A stretch of 64,000 nucleotides of DNA from Enterobacteriaceae bacterium (GCA_031253755.1 JAIRVT010000016.1:1-64000); one strand, 5' to 3'; positions 18,958-30,617 are shown, numbered from the stretch's first letter. Notes: generated by a model not told the origin, from the sequence alone. Numbers and translations: made by a program.

Positions 18958-19773
18958 ATGACAAAGACGCGCTTCGAAATTGGTCTGGAAAACTTAAATC
19001 GTGTTGAATGCACTGAAAAACCTTCAATTATAGAGGCATTGGAAACGGTGGCTCCAGAGCTGGGTCAATACATCATCGAATTTGGCTATGGGGAGATATA
19101 TGCTCGCTCAGGTTTATCTTTTCAGCATAGACAGCTAGCGACCATAGCCATTCTGACGGCGTTAGGTACAGCGCCGACGCAACTTAGGTTCCATATTCGA
19201 GGTGCATTGAACGTAGGATGCACTCTGGCTGAAATAATCGAGTCACAAATCCAGTTGCTTCCGTTTTGTGGTTTTCCTGCTGTCCTGAATGGCATCACGG
19301 TTGTAAAAGAAACTCTGTTCGACGAATCAGATGGGATTCTCAAAATAACCCCAAATAGCATACATACCAAAGAAAAACCCAGAGACAGATACAAAGAAGG
19401 GTTAGAAGCGTTCATGCGTATTGACGGGGAAGCGGGACTGAAAATAACTGAGAACTTGAAAGATATATCGCCAGATTTGGTAAAGTTTATTATTGAATTT
19501 GTATTTGGTGATATCTACATCAGGCCCGGTCTTGATTTGGTTACGAGAGAAATAATTACGGTATCGGCTTTAACAGCTATAGGTTATGCAAGTCCTCAAC
19601 TTAAGGTTCACATTCATGGATTTTTAAATGTTGGCGGCTCACAAAAACAGTTGTTAGAAACCATTATTCACACTTCTATTTATGCCGGCTTTCCAGCCGC
19701 TATCAATGCAGCAATGATGATGAAAGAAGTTATATCTGAGCGTTCCGATTCAGGGGAGTCGGCGCAAGCATAA
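18958..19773 (+). CDS. Tandem carboxymuconolactone decarboxylase (CMD) domain protein
   Basis: This is a 271-residue cytosolic protein made of two related CMD domains (about 20-125 and 145-262). Each has the pattern F-x-F/Y-G-(E/D)-I-Y-x-R-x-G-L, then R-(Q/E)-(L/I)-(A/I)-T-(I/V), then H-I-(R/H)-G-x-L-N-V-G. Family members are gamma-carboxymuconolactone decarboxylases or AhpD-like proteins. The AhpD C-x-x-C pair is missing here, so a peroxidase role is unlikely. The substrate is unknown and no aromatic-degradation genes lie near. It is bracketed by 39-bp direct repeats and preceded by repeat copy A, which suggests an inserted or duplicated segment. Confidence 0.82.
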   Translation: MTKTRFEIGLENLNRVECTEKPSIIEALETVAPELGQYIIEFGYGEIYARSGLSFQHRQLATIAILTALGTAPTQLRFHIRGALNVGCTLAEIIESQIQLLPFCGFPAVLNGITVVKETLFDESDGILKITPNSIHTKEKPRDRYKEGLEAFMRIDGEAGLKITENLKDISPDLVKFIIEFVFGDIYIRPGLDLVTREIITVSALTAIGYASPQLKVHIHGFLNVGGSQKQLLETIIHTSIYAGFPAAINAAMMMKEVISERSDSGESAQA

Positions 19774-19804
19774 CAGCACTGTCTGGATGGATAAACGTGT
19801 GAAA
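19766..19804 (+). repeat. 39-bp direct repeat, right copy
   Basis: Right partner of the 18624-18662 repeat; it overlaps the last two codons and the stop of the CMD gene. Confidence 0.8.
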
Positions 19805-19810
19805 TATAAT

Positions 19811-19844
19811 AATCCCACTTCAAGATACATGATGGAGTGGGATT
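19811..19844. terminator. Hairpin after the CMD gene
   Basis: AATCCCACT (19811-19819) pairs perfectly with AGTGGGATT (19836-19844). A T-run is lacking. The loop contains ACTTCAAGAT-like sequence as in family 2 repeats. Confidence 0.55.
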
Positions 19845-19930
19845 AGAGTATGCTTCAAAATTTAACATATAGACTCGATTTTTGGAGAAAAATTCAACCA
19901 CGCAATCCATTTAACAATGAATAGTCGAGG

Positions 19931-20425
19931 CTAAATATCATAAAAACGTCCACTTCCAGAACAAACGCCAGAGATAAGCGTAACTCCTACTGCCACAAAA
20001 TGTGCCAATTTTAAGGAGTCATTATATAATGAAATATACAATGCCCCGGCGACTGTACCTGCCCAAAATTTATTTGCTTTATAAAGGGCATCAGTTTTAA
20101 CGTTAGAATATATCACTCCCAAATATATTCCTCCTACTCCTAGCATGACTCCCCACCCTTCACCTTTAAATTTCTTATTATAAACATCAGGTTCTTGTCC
20201 CTCTACCCTTATGCTAACACCTGTCTTAAATAGACCTATGTGAATTAAAGTCGCGCCAGCATCTAACTTAAACGTTCTATTATCTTTTCGAAAAAGTTCA
20301 CTAGATTGTTTTTTTAGTTCATCAGGAGATAATTTATCTTGCATTGAATCATTGAAAAGCTCTGTTATTGAATCTTTGATTTCATTTGTGAATGTAGAAT
20401 CAATTTCAGTTATTATTTTAGACAT
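19931..20425 (-). CDS. Hypothetical hydrophobic protein, faintly Vap-like
   Basis: This is a 164-residue protein without a signal peptide. The N-terminal third is polar and helical (M-S-K-I-I-T-E-I-D; K-L-S-P-D-E-L-K-K). From about residue 60 it is beta-rich and glycine-rich, with G-E-G-W-G-V-M-L-G-V-G-G-I-Y-L-G-V-I-Y and a C-terminal G-S-G-R-F-Y-D-I. The glycine-tryptophan and GSG pattern recalls the beta-barrel Vap virulence proteins of Rhodococcus, but I cannot confirm homology. The ATG at 20425 is preceded by AAGGTG at correct spacing. The gene sits in an AT-rich accessory patch with a hexanucleotide repeat upstream. Confidence 0.6.
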   Translation of the reverse strand: MSKIITEIDSTFTNEIKDSITELFNDSMQDKLSPDELKKQSSELFRKDNRTFKLDAGATLIHIGLFKTGVSIRVEGQEPDVYNKKFKGEGWGVMLGVGGIYLGVIYSNVKTDALYKANKFWAGTVAGALYISLYNDSLKLAHFVAVGVTLISGVCSGSGRFYDI

Positions 20426-20485
20426 AACGATCACCTTATTAAAAATGTAATAGCTATTTTACTCATCAACTAGCCAATTAAAAAC

Positions 20486-20520
20486 CAACTACAACTACAA
20501 CTACAACTACAACTACAACT
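20486..20520. repeat. Hexanucleotide tandem repeat upstream of the Vap-like gene
   Basis: The unit CAACTA is repeated nearly six times without interruption, about 60 bp upstream of the start codon at 20425. Simple repeats at this position can change copy number by slippage and alter promoter spacing. Confidence 0.85.
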
Positions 20521-21093
20521 TTAATTAAATTATAGTTAATAATAATAATAAATTAAATTAGCCATCCACTTTAAATATGAAAATTAAACTTTATATAACT
20601 TTAATTAATAAAACCTAAAATATAAACTATTTTTATTACATTAATTAGAATATATAGACCATAAAACTAATATTTAAGATAGGAGTTTATTGGTTTATTT
20701 TTCGATTATATTAGTGACAATACATCATATGTCCAGATAAAAACTTTTTATTATAGCTGCCTCTTTAAATAAATTAAATATATTACTGATCATACGTTCC
20801 CATTCCCCAATAGCCAGTATTATTTATTTCATTTTTTTCATATATAAACTATGTTTTATCACGCCAAATAATCTTTTCTTTATAATTTTAAATATTAGTA
20901 TACATTGGAGTAATTTCAACACTAAATTATAAAATTTACATAAAAATAAATTAATGATAATTTAATGATTTCTTATCTTTTAATTGAATTTAAAAGTAAT
21001 TTTTAAATATTAACATCATCTATTAAAGATCTCAGATTCCTGATTTTTAACATTGCTGTATATTTGATAGCTTTTTGATTAAATCCGGCACAA
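20521..21093. other. Very AT-rich region without genes
   Basis: About 570 bp of strongly AT-rich DNA with no supported frame on either strand. It separates the accessory patch from the ribosomal protein genes and probably holds the promoter of the Vap-like gene at its left end. Confidence 0.6.
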
Positions 21094-21126
21094 ACAAAAA
21101 ACGCTGGCAATGCCAGCGTTTTTTGT
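21094..21126 (-). terminator. Terminator of the rpsF-priB-rpsR-rplI operon
   Basis: A long stem, ACAAAAAACGCTGGCA (21094-21109) with TGCCAGCGTTTTTTGT (21111-21126), gives a T-run on the minus strand 27 bp after rplI. Confidence 0.92.
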
Positions 21127-21152
21127 CACATGTTCTGTCAGCTAATCAGAGA

Positions 21153-21605
21153 TTAAGCTTCTGGAACGATGTTAACGTTCAATTGTGCGAATACATCGCT
21201 GTGTACCTGGAAGTGAACTTCGTGCTCACCAACAGTACGCAGAACGCCGTTAGGCAGACGAACTTCGCTCTTAGATACCGCAACACCCGCAGCAGTTACT
21301 GCGTCAGCGATGTCACGAGTACCGATAGAACCGAACAATTTACCTTCGTCACCCGCTTTAGAAGCGATAGTGACAGCGCCCAGAGCAACGATTTGCGCTG
21401 CACGAGCTTGTGCTGCTGTCAGAACGTCAGCCAGTTTGGCTTCCAGTTCAGCACGGCGAGCTTCGAAGAATTCGATGTTTTTCTTAGTCGCAGGAACAGC
21501 TTTACCCTGTGGAACTAAGAAGTTACGGGCATAACCCGCTTTAACGTTAACTTGGTCACCCAGGCTTCCCAGGTTCGCTACTTTATCAAGCAGAATAACT
21601 TGCAT
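21153..21605 (-). CDS. rplI: 50S ribosomal protein L9
   Basis: L9 is a two-domain protein of the large subunit that helps keep reading frame. The 150-residue chain begins [13 protein letters not shown] with the [13 protein letters not shown] motif of the rRNA-binding N-domain. A long connecting helix (about 42-75) and the C-domain follow. It is the last gene of the rpsF-priB-rpsR-rplI operon. Confidence 0.98.
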   Translation of the reverse strand: MQVILLDKVANLGSLGDQVNVKAGYARNFLVPQGKAVPATKKNIEFFEARRAELEAKLADVLTAAQARAAQIVALGAVTIASKAGDEGKLFGSIGTRDIADAVTAAGVAVSKSEVRLPNGVLRTVGEHEVHFQVHSDVFAQLNVNIVPEA

Positions 21606-21643
21606 TACCTTATCCTCTCAAAGTCGTGAATGGACTGTGCCTA

Positions 21644-22193
<550 letters not shown>

Positions 22194-22198
22194 GGTGA

Positions 22199-22597
22199 TT
22201 ACTCTTCAGAATCCCCAGCTTCATCAACATCATCAATCAGGTCTTCTTCTAAGACCAGATCACGGCTGCGACGATCGTCTTTAGCCTTAACCATTGGTGA
22301 TGGTTCAGTTACTGCGTGTTTAGTACGCATAACCATGCTGCGGATAACGGCATCGTTGAAGCGGAAGTTTGTTTCCAGCTCATCAATCGCTTCTTGTGGA
22401 GCTTCAACGTTCAGCAGAACGTAGTGAGCTTTGTGTAGCTTGTTGATTGGATAAGCCAGTTGACGGCGACCCCAGTCTTCCAGACGGTGAATCTGACCTT
22501 GCGCACCAGTGATAGTTGCACTGTAACGCTCGATCATGCCCGGAACCTGTTCGCTCTGGTCAGGATGGACCATAAAAACGATTTCGTAATGACGCAT
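22199..22597 (-). CDS. rpsF: 30S ribosomal protein S6
   Basis: S6 is a small-subunit protein and partner of S18. The 132 residues start [15 protein letters not shown] and contain the [14 protein letters not shown] signature. The acidic C-terminal tail is the region modified by RimK-type glutamate ligases in E. coli; here it ends in E-E, so modification is possible. A structured leader precedes the gene. Confidence 0.98.
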   Translation of the reverse strand: MRHYEIVFMVHPDQSEQVPGMIERYSATITGAQGQIHRLEDWGRRQLAYPINKLHKAHYVLLNVEAPQEAIDELETNFRFNDAVIRSMVMRTKHAVTEPSPMVKAKDDRRSRDLVLEEDLIDDVDEAGDSEE

Positions 22598-22604
22598 TGC
22601 ATTG

Positions 22605-22681
22605 CTCCTTACGGATTATTCAGCCTCCTGTCAGGGTCAGCCGTGGCCCATGGAGGCAAGGAACGTGTTAAGTACGGCTGA
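22605..22681 (-). promoter_or_regulatory. Candidate S6:S18-responsive leader, pseudoknot
   Basis: On the minus-strand transcript the order is CAGCCGT (22680-22674), GCCTCC (22657-22652), ACGGCTG (22644-22638) and GGAGGC (22628-22623). The first pairs with the third and the second with the fourth, so the two stems cross and form a pseudoknot just before the ribosome-binding site (about 22611-22605). rpsF leaders in many bacteria bind the S6:S18 dimer for feedback control. This stem arrangement is seen directly; its role is inferred. Confidence 0.6.
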
Positions 22682-22777
22682 AAAATCGACGCGTCAATAT
22701 ACCTACATGAACCAAAAAACTCAAGCACTCAAGTAAACACTTTATGTTTACCGTTTACCTGAGTATTGGATTAGTCC

Positions 22778-23515
22778 TTACTGTGCATTTCTTTGGCGCA
22801 TGATTTCAAACAGGCAAACACCCGTTGCCACCGAAACATTCAGGGAAGAAACCGAACCCGCCATTGGGATGCTAACCAGCTCATCACAATGTTCACGGGT
22901 CAGACGGCGCATTCCTTCACCTTCAGCACCCATCACCAGCGCCATCGCGCCATTCAGTTTGCTCTGATACAGAGAGTGTGTCGCTTCTCCCGCCGTTCCT
23001 ACCACCCAGACGTTGTGTTCTTGCAGTAAACGCAAGGTGCGGGCAAGGTTGGTGACACGAATCAGCGGCACATTTTCTGCCGCGCCACAGGCCACTTTTT
23101 TCGCCGTGGCATTTAACTGGGCAGAGCGATCACGCGGAACGATCACCGCATCAACGCCAGCTGCATCGGCAGTACGCAAGCAAGCGCCTAAGTTGTGCGG
23201 GTCAGTCACGCCATCCAGCACCAGCAGGAAAGGACGCTCCCACTGCGCCAGTAAATCAGGCAGATCATTCTCCTGATACTGGCGTCCGGGCTTCACTTTC
23301 GCGATGATCCCTTGGTGTACCGCATTGTCAGTCTGAGAATCCAACCATTGACGGTTAGCCAGCTGAACGACGATACCGACACTTTCCAGTTCCTGTAACA
23401 GCGGAGTTAAACGGCGGTCTTCGCGCCCTTTTAATACATAAACTTCCATGAAGCGTTGAGGATCACGCTCTAATAAGGCTTTAACGGCATGGATACCGTA
23501 GATAATTTCACTCAT
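22778..23515 (-). CDS. rlmB: 23S rRNA (guanosine-2'-O-)-methyltransferase RlmB
   Basis: RlmB methylates the ribose of G2251 in 23S rRNA. The 245-residue SpoU enzyme has an N-terminal L30-like RNA-binding domain (about 1-75) and the knotted catalytic domain. It shows motif 1 [16 protein letters not shown], motif 2 [11 protein letters not shown] and motif 3 [17 protein letters not shown]. It follows rnr as in E. coli. Confidence 0.97.
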   Translation of the reverse strand: MSEIIYGIHAVKALLERDPQRFMEVYVLKGREDRRLTPLLQELESVGIVVQLANRQWLDSQTDNAVHQGIIAKVKPGRQYQENDLPDLLAQWERPFLLVLDGVTDPHNLGACLRTADAAGVDAVIVPRDRSAQLNATAKKVACGAAENVPLIRVTNLARTLRLLQEHNVWVVGTAGEATHSLYQSKLNGAMALVMGAEGEGMRRLTREHCDELVSIPMAGSVSSLNVSVATGVCLFEIMRQRNAQ

Positions 23516-23527
23516 GGCTGGATGATA

Positions 23528-23610
23528 CCTAAAAAGCTATACCTAAAAATTTACACCTAAAAATACAGGCTATTCCTAAAAATAACGGTTCAAGGGCGGC
23601 AAAGCCGCCC
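23528..23610. repeat. Four CCTAAAAA repeats and a GC-rich hairpin between rnr and rlmB
   Basis: The octamer CCTAAAAA occurs at 23528, 23542, 23556 and 23575. A GGGCGGC/GCCGCCC hairpin (23594-23610) follows the rnr stop on the minus strand. It has no T-run, so it may protect the mRNA end or pause polymerase rather than terminate. Confidence 0.55.
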
Positions 23611-23636
23611 TAATACACCTTAATAATATATGCGGG

Positions 23637-26159
23637 TTAACTCTTTTCCTGCGTTTTTTTCGCCCGTTTTGCTTTCAGTTTTGCCGTGATTTTTTTGGTT
23701 TTGTCTGAGATTTTCTTCTTTTTACCTGCTTTATCTGATCGCACTGTATCGGATCGCGCGGTATCTGATCGATCGTCTGGCTGCGTTTTTTCTGCTTTTT
23801 TCTTTTTGCGAAAATCGCTGGCGGGTTCGAAATTGGCTGATTTTTTACGATCACGCCCTTTTCTGGCCTCTTTTCGCTCTGCTCGGCGCTCAGGCTGCCG
23901 TTCAGTTTTCCATTCAAAACCGCCTTTTTTAGCGCGATCCCGCGCCGTTTTGCCCTGATTACGCGCCTTGCGGGTCGTAGACAGCAAAGTAAAGTCGATT
24001 TTGCGCTCATCCATATGAACCGCTTCGACACGGATTTCCACTTCATCGCCTAACCGATAGGTCTGCCCGGAAGATTCACCGATCAAACGCTGGCCGACAT
24101 TATCGTAGCGGTAGTAATCGTTATCCAGTGTGGAAACATGCACCAAACCATCAATGAACAGCTCATGCAGCCGGACAAAGAAACCAAAACCCGTCACGCT
24201 GGTAATCAAACCGGTGAAAACCTGACCGACCTGATCCTGCATAAAATCACATTTCAGCCAATCAGCCACATCTCTGGTGGCTTCATCCGCGCGACGTTCG
24301 GTCATGGAACAATGATCGCCCAGTTGCAGCATCTGCGCCATCTCATTGTGCCAGCCGCTGGTAGATGTTTCATGCTGTTCCGTCGTGCTGTTTTCTTGTG
24401 CCAACAGGTATTTGATAGCCCGATGCAGCACCAAATCCGGGTAACGACGGATCGGCGAGGTGAAATGCGCGTAAGCGCGCAGTGCCAAGCCAAAGTGCCC
24501 ACGGTTTTCCGGGTCATAGACCGCCTGTTTCATGGAACGCAATAACATCGTTTGCAGCAGTTCGTGATCCGGCCGATCAGCCACCATTTTCATTAACGCA
24601 GCAAAGTCTTTCGGCTCAGGCGTCGTGCCACCCAGCAGCGTCAGCCCCAGTTCATTAAAGACTGAACGTAAATTCTGGATGCTGTCGTCTTTCGGTTTAT
24701 CGTGGATGCGGTACAACGCTGGCTCACGATGTTTTTCCACAAAACGCGCCGCCGCAATATTCGCCAGAATCATGCACTCTTCGATCAGTTTATGCGCATC
24801 ATTACGCACAACCGGTTCAATACGTTCAATGCGCCGCTCGGCGTTGAAGATAAATTTCGCCTCTTCCGATTCAAACGAAATCGCACCACGCTCGTCACGG
24901 GCTTGTTCCAGCGCCTGATAAAGCTCATGCAGGTGTTCGATATGCTTCACTAATGGCTGATAATGCTCACGCAGTTCTTGGTCGCCCTGCAAAATTTTCC
25001 ACACTTTGGTGTAGGTCAAGCGGGCGTGAGAATTCATCACGGCTTCGTAAAACTTGTATGAAGAGAGTTTTCCTTGCGCGGAAACCGTCATTTCACACAC
25101 CATACACAGGCGATCAACCTCAGGGTTCAGTGAACATAATCCATTCGACAGCACTTCCGGCAGCATCGGCACCACTTGTGACGGGAAATACACCGAATTA
25201 CCCCGGCTGAGTGCTTCGGTGTCCAGAGGCGTTTGCGGACGCACATAATAACTGACGTCGGCAATCGCAACCCATAAACGCCAGCCACCGCCCCGTTTTC
25301 TTTCGCAATACACCGCATCATCGAAATCACGGGCATCTTCACCATCGATAGTCACTAGCGGCAGTGCCCGTAAATCAACCCGCCCGGCTTTAGCGGATTC
25401 AGGCACATGCTCACTGAGATCTGCAACCTGTTCTTCCACTTTCGGCGGCCAATTATAGGGAATTTCATGGGTGCGCAGGGCAATATCAACCGCCATGTTG
25501 GTGCCCATGGTTTCGCCGAGTATTTCAACAATTTTGCCGATGGCTTTCGTCCGGCGGGTTGGTCGGTTCGTCAGTTCGACAACAACGACATTGCCCATTC
25601 TTGCTCCACCAAGTTCTTCTTTGGGGATCAAAATATCAAAACACAGACGACTATCATCCGGCACCACAAAACCCATGCCAGCATCGATAAAATAGCGCCC
25701 GACGATCTGGCTGTTCTTCGGCTCCAACACGCGGACAATCCGCACTTCAACACGTCCTCGACGATCCGGGCGCAACGGCTGAGCCAGCACGACATCACCG
25801 TGAATCGCCATTTTCATCTGCTCTGCTGGCAGATAAAAATCCTCTTTATGGCCTTCTGCACGCAGAAAACCATAGCCGTCACGATGCCCAATGACGGTGC
25901 CTTTTAATAAATCCAATCTTTCTGGCAATGCGTAACATTGGCGGCGAGTGAACACTAACTGACCATCCCGTTCCATTGCCCGCAAGCGTCGGCGCAACGC
26001 TTCCTGCGCCTCTGCGCTGGTTAACTGAAGTTCTTGTGCTAATTCCTGACGACTTACCGGAGTGGTGTGTTTAGAAAGGACATCCAAGATATATTCCCGG
26101 CTTGGGATAGGAGATTCGTATTTTTCAGCCTCTCGTTCCTGAAAAGGATCTTTTGACAT
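23637..26159 (-). CDS. rnr: Ribonuclease R
   Basis: RNase R is a 3'-5' exoribonuclease of the RNase II family that degrades structured RNA and acts in rRNA and tmRNA quality control. The 840 residues comprise an N-terminal helix-turn-helix-like part (about 20-80), two cold-shock domains (80-235), the RNB catalytic domain with [12 protein letters not shown] (around 273-284), an S1 domain (about 645-725) and a lysine-rich basic tail (730-840) with direct repeats of S-D-T-(A/V)-R-S-D. It is preceded by nsrR, as in E. coli. Confidence 0.97.
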   Translation of the reverse strand: MSKDPFQEREAEKYESPIPSREYILDVLSKHTTPVSRQELAQELQLTSAEAQEALRRRLRAMERDGQLVFTRRQCYALPERLDLLKGTVIGHRDGYGFLRAEGHKEDFYLPAEQMKMAIHGDVVLAQPLRPDRRGRVEVRIVRVLEPKNSQIVGRYFIDAGMGFVVPDDSRLCFDILIPKEELGGARMGNVVVVELTNRPTRRTKAIGKIVEILGETMGTNMAVDIALRTHEIPYNWPPKVEEQVADLSEHVPESAKAGRVDLRALPLVTIDGEDARDFDDAVYCERKRGGGWRLWVAIADVSYYVRPQTPLDTEALSRGNSVYFPSQVVPMLPEVLSNGLCSLNPEVDRLCMVCEMTVSAQGKLSSYKFYEAVMNSHARLTYTKVWKILQGDQELREHYQPLVKHIEHLHELYQALEQARDERGAISFESEEAKFIFNAERRIERIEPVVRNDAHKLIEECMILANIAAARFVEKHREPALYRIHDKPKDDSIQNLRSVFNELGLTLLGGTTPEPKDFAALMKMVADRPDHELLQTMLLRSMKQAVYDPENRGHFGLALRAYAHFTSPIRRYPDLVLHRAIKYLLAQENSTTEQHETSTSGWHNEMAQMLQLGDHCSMTERRADEATRDVADWLKCDFMQDQVGQVFTGLITSVTGFGFFVRLHELFIDGLVHVSTLDNDYYRYDNVGQRLIGESSGQTYRLGDEVEIRVEAVHMDERKIDFTLLSTTRKARNQGKTARDRAKKGGFEWKTERQPERRAERKEARKGRDRKKSANFEPASDFRKKKKAEKTQPDDRSDTARSDTVRSDKAGKKKKISDKTKKITAKLKAKRAKKTQEKS

Positions 26160-26188
26160 CGCAATTCCTCTGTTGTCAAGTAAGCTGT

Positions 26189-26632
26189 TTATTCCCGCAA
26201 TTTATTACCGGTCTCATGACCCAGCAATAAATGATAAAGGGGACGATTGTCTTCGACCAAATCGGCCAAAGTGTATTTATTCAATTCTGCTAAAAAGTTT
26301 TCTACTGCCTGACGCAGCGCAAATGTTAGCCGACAGGCAGGCGTAATATGGCAACCGCCGCAATTGACTAATGCAAGAGGTTCCAATAAACGCACGACAT
26401 CACCAATTTTAATCTCGCGGGCAGCTTTACCCAAACGAATACCGCCATTTTTACCCCGCACACTATTCACTAATCCCAGATTACTTAGCTGGTTAATGAC
26501 TTTTACCATATGATGGCGCGAGACGCCGTAAACCTGCGTGACTTCAGCAATGCTTGTCATCTGGCCTGCGGGCAAAGAAGCCATATACATCAGGGCACGT
26601 AAACTATAATCGGTAAAACTGGTTAACTGCAC
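26189..26632 (-). CDS. nsrR: Nitric-oxide-sensing repressor NsrR
   Basis: NsrR is an Rrf2-family iron-sulfur repressor of nitric oxide detoxification genes. The 147-residue protein has the winged helix (about 1-80, with [10 protein letters not shown] and R-G-K-N-G-G-I-R-L) and the cluster-binding loop. The three cysteines are at 91, 94 and 100, in [12 protein letters not shown]. coli has them at 91, 96 and 102, so two residues are missing between the first two cysteines. The gene is immediately upstream of rnr. Confidence 0.95.
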   Translation of the reverse strand: MQLTSFTDYSLRALMYMASLPAGQMTSIAEVTQVYGVSRHHMVKVINQLSNLGLVNSVRGKNGGIRLGKAAREIKIGDVVRLLEPLALVNCGGCHITPACRLTFALRQAVENFLAELNKYTLADLVEDNRPLYHLLLGHETGNKLRE

Positions 26633-26705
26633 ACTTACCTCTTAGGAGCGGGAAAACACGGGGTTATCATTATGTGGGTATTTTAAAAATTAAGCAAAAC
26701 GAGTG

Positions 26706-26748
26706 ATATCACCGTCATCTTTCAAGCGGCTTGCTTGCAGACAGCACT
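26706..26748 (+). repeat. Family 1 palindromic repeat, left-half remnant
   Basis: ATATCACCGTCATCTTTCAA, followed by GCGGC and CAGCACTC, matches the left half of the family 1 repeat; the right half is missing. It lies in the nsrR/MFS divergent spacer. Confidence 0.6.
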
Positions 26749-26844
26749 CTTTCTTGATAATAAATTAATGAAAGTCAAGTATAGTTAAAGCAGCGATAAT
26801 TTTTTCTTTCTTTATAATATAATTAATCTATCATATAGGAATAG

Positions 26845-28059
26845 ATGATGATAAATAGAAATAATTTCATGAACAACGGCAATCTTTTTAAACTATTACT
26901 CTTTATTTTGATTGCAGGACTTGGACTAAGAGTGCCTATCTCTTATATACCGCCCATGTCATTAGAAATTATGAGTGATTTAAAAATAAACCATTCGATA
27001 TTTGGGATTATTACGTCATTGTCGCCACTCTGCTTTTTTATATTTTCACCTTTAGCTCCCTATTTTGAAAAAAGACATGGGCTACGTAATACACTAATAT
27101 TAACTTTTGTGATCGCAATCGTTGCTTATTTATTGAGATTACATCACTCTGTTACATTTCTTTTAATTTCAACAGTTATATTTGGTTTCGCGATTGCATT
27201 AGGAAATATTGTGCTACCGTCATTTTTTAAAAGTTCACCCGGTAGCAATATTGCCATATTATCGGCTGTATATACAGCTTCTTTATATTTAGGGCCAGCA
27301 ATGGCAACGGCTCTGACAATACCCATTAAGAATATTTTCGGATTTTCATGGGGTAGTGTTTCGTTAATCTGGATATTTATTCCTGTATTATCTATTTTGC
27401 TTATTTTATTATTAAAAAATAATAAAATGAAAAAGAAATCAGCACATTATAATAATCAAGAAAGTACGGAACTCATTAAAAAAATTAATCCGTGGTCAAT
27501 GAGTAAATGCTGGTTTATGGCTATTTATTTCTCAGCTTTATCATTTCTGTTTTATATTATTACCGCATGGTTTCCAGAACTTATTAGCTCTTATGGTTTG
27601 AGCGATGAAAAATCCGCTTTTTATGCTTCATTATTTTCTTTATTTGCTATTCCTTTTGCTATTTTAACTTCATTTTATATTTATAAAGTCAAGAAACAAA
27701 AAATCATCTTCTTTATTAATCCATTAATTGTTATCGTTGGTGTATTAATATTAATATTTGCTGATAAAACATTTATTCCTGTCGCCATTGCCGTGATGGG
27801 AATAGGGTCAGGCATTTGTACCGGTGCCGCTTTTTTATCACCATTATTAAGATTTAACCATACCACCAATATTACAAAAGCAAATTCTATGATGCAATCA
27901 ATCGGCTATATGATTGCTTTTTCGGGCCCGATTATCGCCGGTTATTTACATGATCTAACACACTCATGGACAATGATATTGTGGATGATTGTATTCGCAC
28001 TGGGTATACAGGCGATATGTGGTATCGTGATTGGTAAGAATGAAAAATTAGACTCTTAA
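26845..28059 (+). CDS. MFS transporter, CynX/NimT family
   Basis: This is a 404-residue inner-membrane transporter with about twelve hydrophobic segments. The start A-G-L-G-L-R-V-P-I-S-Y-I-P-P resembles CynX (cyanate) and NimT (2-nitroimidazole) transporters, as does the mid loop with A-L-G-N-I-V-L-P-S-F-F-K. The substrate is unknown. Two adjacent ATG codons (26845 and 26848) follow AGGAATAG. The gene is AT-richer than its neighbours, sits between nsrR and purA, which are close together in E. coli, and runs against them, so it is probably acquired. Confidence 0.86.
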   Translation: MMINRNNFMNNGNLFKLLLFILIAGLGLRVPISYIPPMSLEIMSDLKINHSIFGIITSLSPLCFFIFSPLAPYFEKRHGLRNTLILTFVIAIVAYLLRLHHSVTFLLISTVIFGFAIALGNIVLPSFFKSSPGSNIAILSAVYTASLYLGPAMATALTIPIKNIFGFSWGSVSLIWIFIPVLSILLILLLKNNKMKKKSAHYNNQESTELIKKINPWSMSKCWFMAIYFSALSFLFYIITAWFPELISSYGLSDEKSAFYASLFSLFAIPFAILTSFYIYKVKKQKIIFFINPLIVIVGVLILIFADKTFIPVAIAVMGIGSGICTGAAFLSPLLRFNHTTNITKANSMMQSIGYMIAFSGPIIAGYLHDLTHSWTMILWMIVFALGIQAICGIVIGKNEKLDS

Positions 28060-28067
28060 TAAAATTA

Positions 28068-28091
28068 AACCGGGCATAAAGCCCGGTTATT
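28068..28091. terminator. Bidirectional terminator between the MFS gene and purA
   Basis: AACCGGGC (28068-28075) pairs with GCCCGGTT (28081-28088) over a 5-nt loop, followed by ATTAAT. It serves two convergent genes. Confidence 0.75.
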
Positions 28092-28118
28092 AATGCTTAA
28101 AAAATTTCAAACAATCAA

Positions 28119-29426
<1,308 letters not shown>

Positions 29427-29526
29427 TCACTCGGTTGCTTAAAAATGGATTCTACCATCTCATTTAGCACCTTTCAGTATTTTTTCTCACTTCTGTTATT
29501 TCGTTTCGTCATATTAATTGGCGATT

Positions 29527-29542
29527 AAGCAAACATTGGTAA
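29527..29542 (-). promoter_or_regulatory. Possible PurR half-site upstream of purA
   Basis: AAGCAAACATTGGTAA has a perfect left half of the PurR operator (ANGCAAAC) but a poor right half, about 110 bp before the purA start. PurR controls purA in E. coli. It is a weak motif match. Confidence 0.3.
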
Positions 29543-29564
29543 TGATGCTAATCAAGACGCAAAA

Positions 29565-29598
29565 TGAAAAAACCACTGTAAGTCGCCTTACAGTGGTT
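29565..29598 (-). terminator. Terminator of the hflK-hflC operon
   Basis: AACCACTGTAAG (29571-29582) pairs perfectly with CTTACAGTGGTT (29587-29598). On the minus strand a run of six T follows the stem. Confidence 0.93.
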
Positions 29599-29667
29599 CA
29601 TATTCAATTTAGGTGAATCTCGGCTTACCGATATCTTTCCTATCGATCACTTCCCTATCAAAAGCCC

Positions 29668-30615
29668 TCAGTCGTTAGCACGGAAACGCTGTTTGGCTGG
29701 GTCTTTCATATAGCGAAAGAAATCAGTATCAGGGCTGAGAACCATGATATTACCTTCATTTTTAAAGCTATTTTCGTAAGCTCGCAGGCTACGGATAAAG
29801 GCGTAGAAGTCAGGATCTTGGTTGAACGCATCGGCAAATAGTTTAGTGGCTTCTGCGTCACCTTCACCGCGTAAAATCAGTGCTTCACCGTTTGCTTTCG
29901 CTTTAATCTCAGTGACAGCTCTATCAGCTTTCGCTTTGATTTCTACGGCTTTTTCAATACCTTGTGACCTCAGAAGCGTCGCGTCTGCTTTACGGTCTTC
30001 GCTCATACGCTGGTAGATCGCTTTGGAAACTTCTTCTGGCAGGTTGATCTGCTTGATACGAACGTCAACAACCTCGATACCCAGTGCAGCCATACTGTTT
30101 AAATTAGCAGCTGAAGAAGCGTCTTTATCATCTTCCTTCGCTCCCTGATTCAGCGCATTACGCACATCTGTGGTCAAACGGCCACGGGAGTCAGTCACAA
30201 TATCACGCACATTCAAACGACCAATTTCAGAGCGCAAACGGTCATTAAGTTTACTCTGCAATATCGTTTGGGCAGGAGCCTTATTACCACCGCCAGTTGC
30301 CTGATAATAAAGACCGAAATCTTTAATCTGCCATTTCAGATAAGAGTCAACAATCAGGTCTTTTTTCTCCCGTGACAGGAAACGGTCAGACGTGATATCC
30401 AGCGTTTGAATACGCGCATCCAGTTTCTTTACGGTATCCAGGAACGGCATTTTGAAATGCAGGCCAGGCTCATAAACTTTAGGTTTATCCTGTGCATCAC
30501 GTACCACTTTACTGAAACGCACGACGACCCCACGTTCCCCTTCATTCACCGTAAAGACTGACGCATATAACGCCACCAGCGCCGCAAGAATAACCACAAT
30601 ATATGAATTACGCAT
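29668..30615 (-). CDS. hflC: FtsH modulator HflC
   Basis: HflC is an SPFH/prohibitin-family protein that forms, with HflK, the large periplasmic cage around the FtsH protease in the inner membrane. The 315-residue protein has one N-terminal membrane segment (about 5-20) followed by the band-7 domain with G-E-R-G-V-V-V-R-F and a long coiled-coil rich in A/E/K (about 215-260). The stop of hflK lies 2 bp from its start. Confidence 0.97.
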   Translation of the reverse strand: MRNSYIVVILAALVALYASVFTVNEGERGVVVRFSKVVRDAQDKPKVYEPGLHFKMPFLDTVKKLDARIQTLDITSDRFLSREKKDLIVDSYLKWQIKDFGLYYQATGGGNKAPAQTILQSKLNDRLRSEIGRLNVRDIVTDSRGRLTTDVRNALNQGAKEDDKDASSAANLNSMAALGIEVVDVRIKQINLPEEVSKAIYQRMSEDRKADATLLRSQGIEKAVEIKAKADRAVTEIKAKANGEALILRGEGDAEATKLFADAFNQDPDFYAFIRSLRAYENSFKNEGNIMVLSPDTDFFRYMKDPAKQRFRAND

Positions 30616-30617
30616 GA

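Noticed and set aside
26633..26705. NsrR autoregulatory site upstream of nsrR
   Set aside because: I looked for the 11-1-11 inverted repeat of NsrR operators and found no convincing match.
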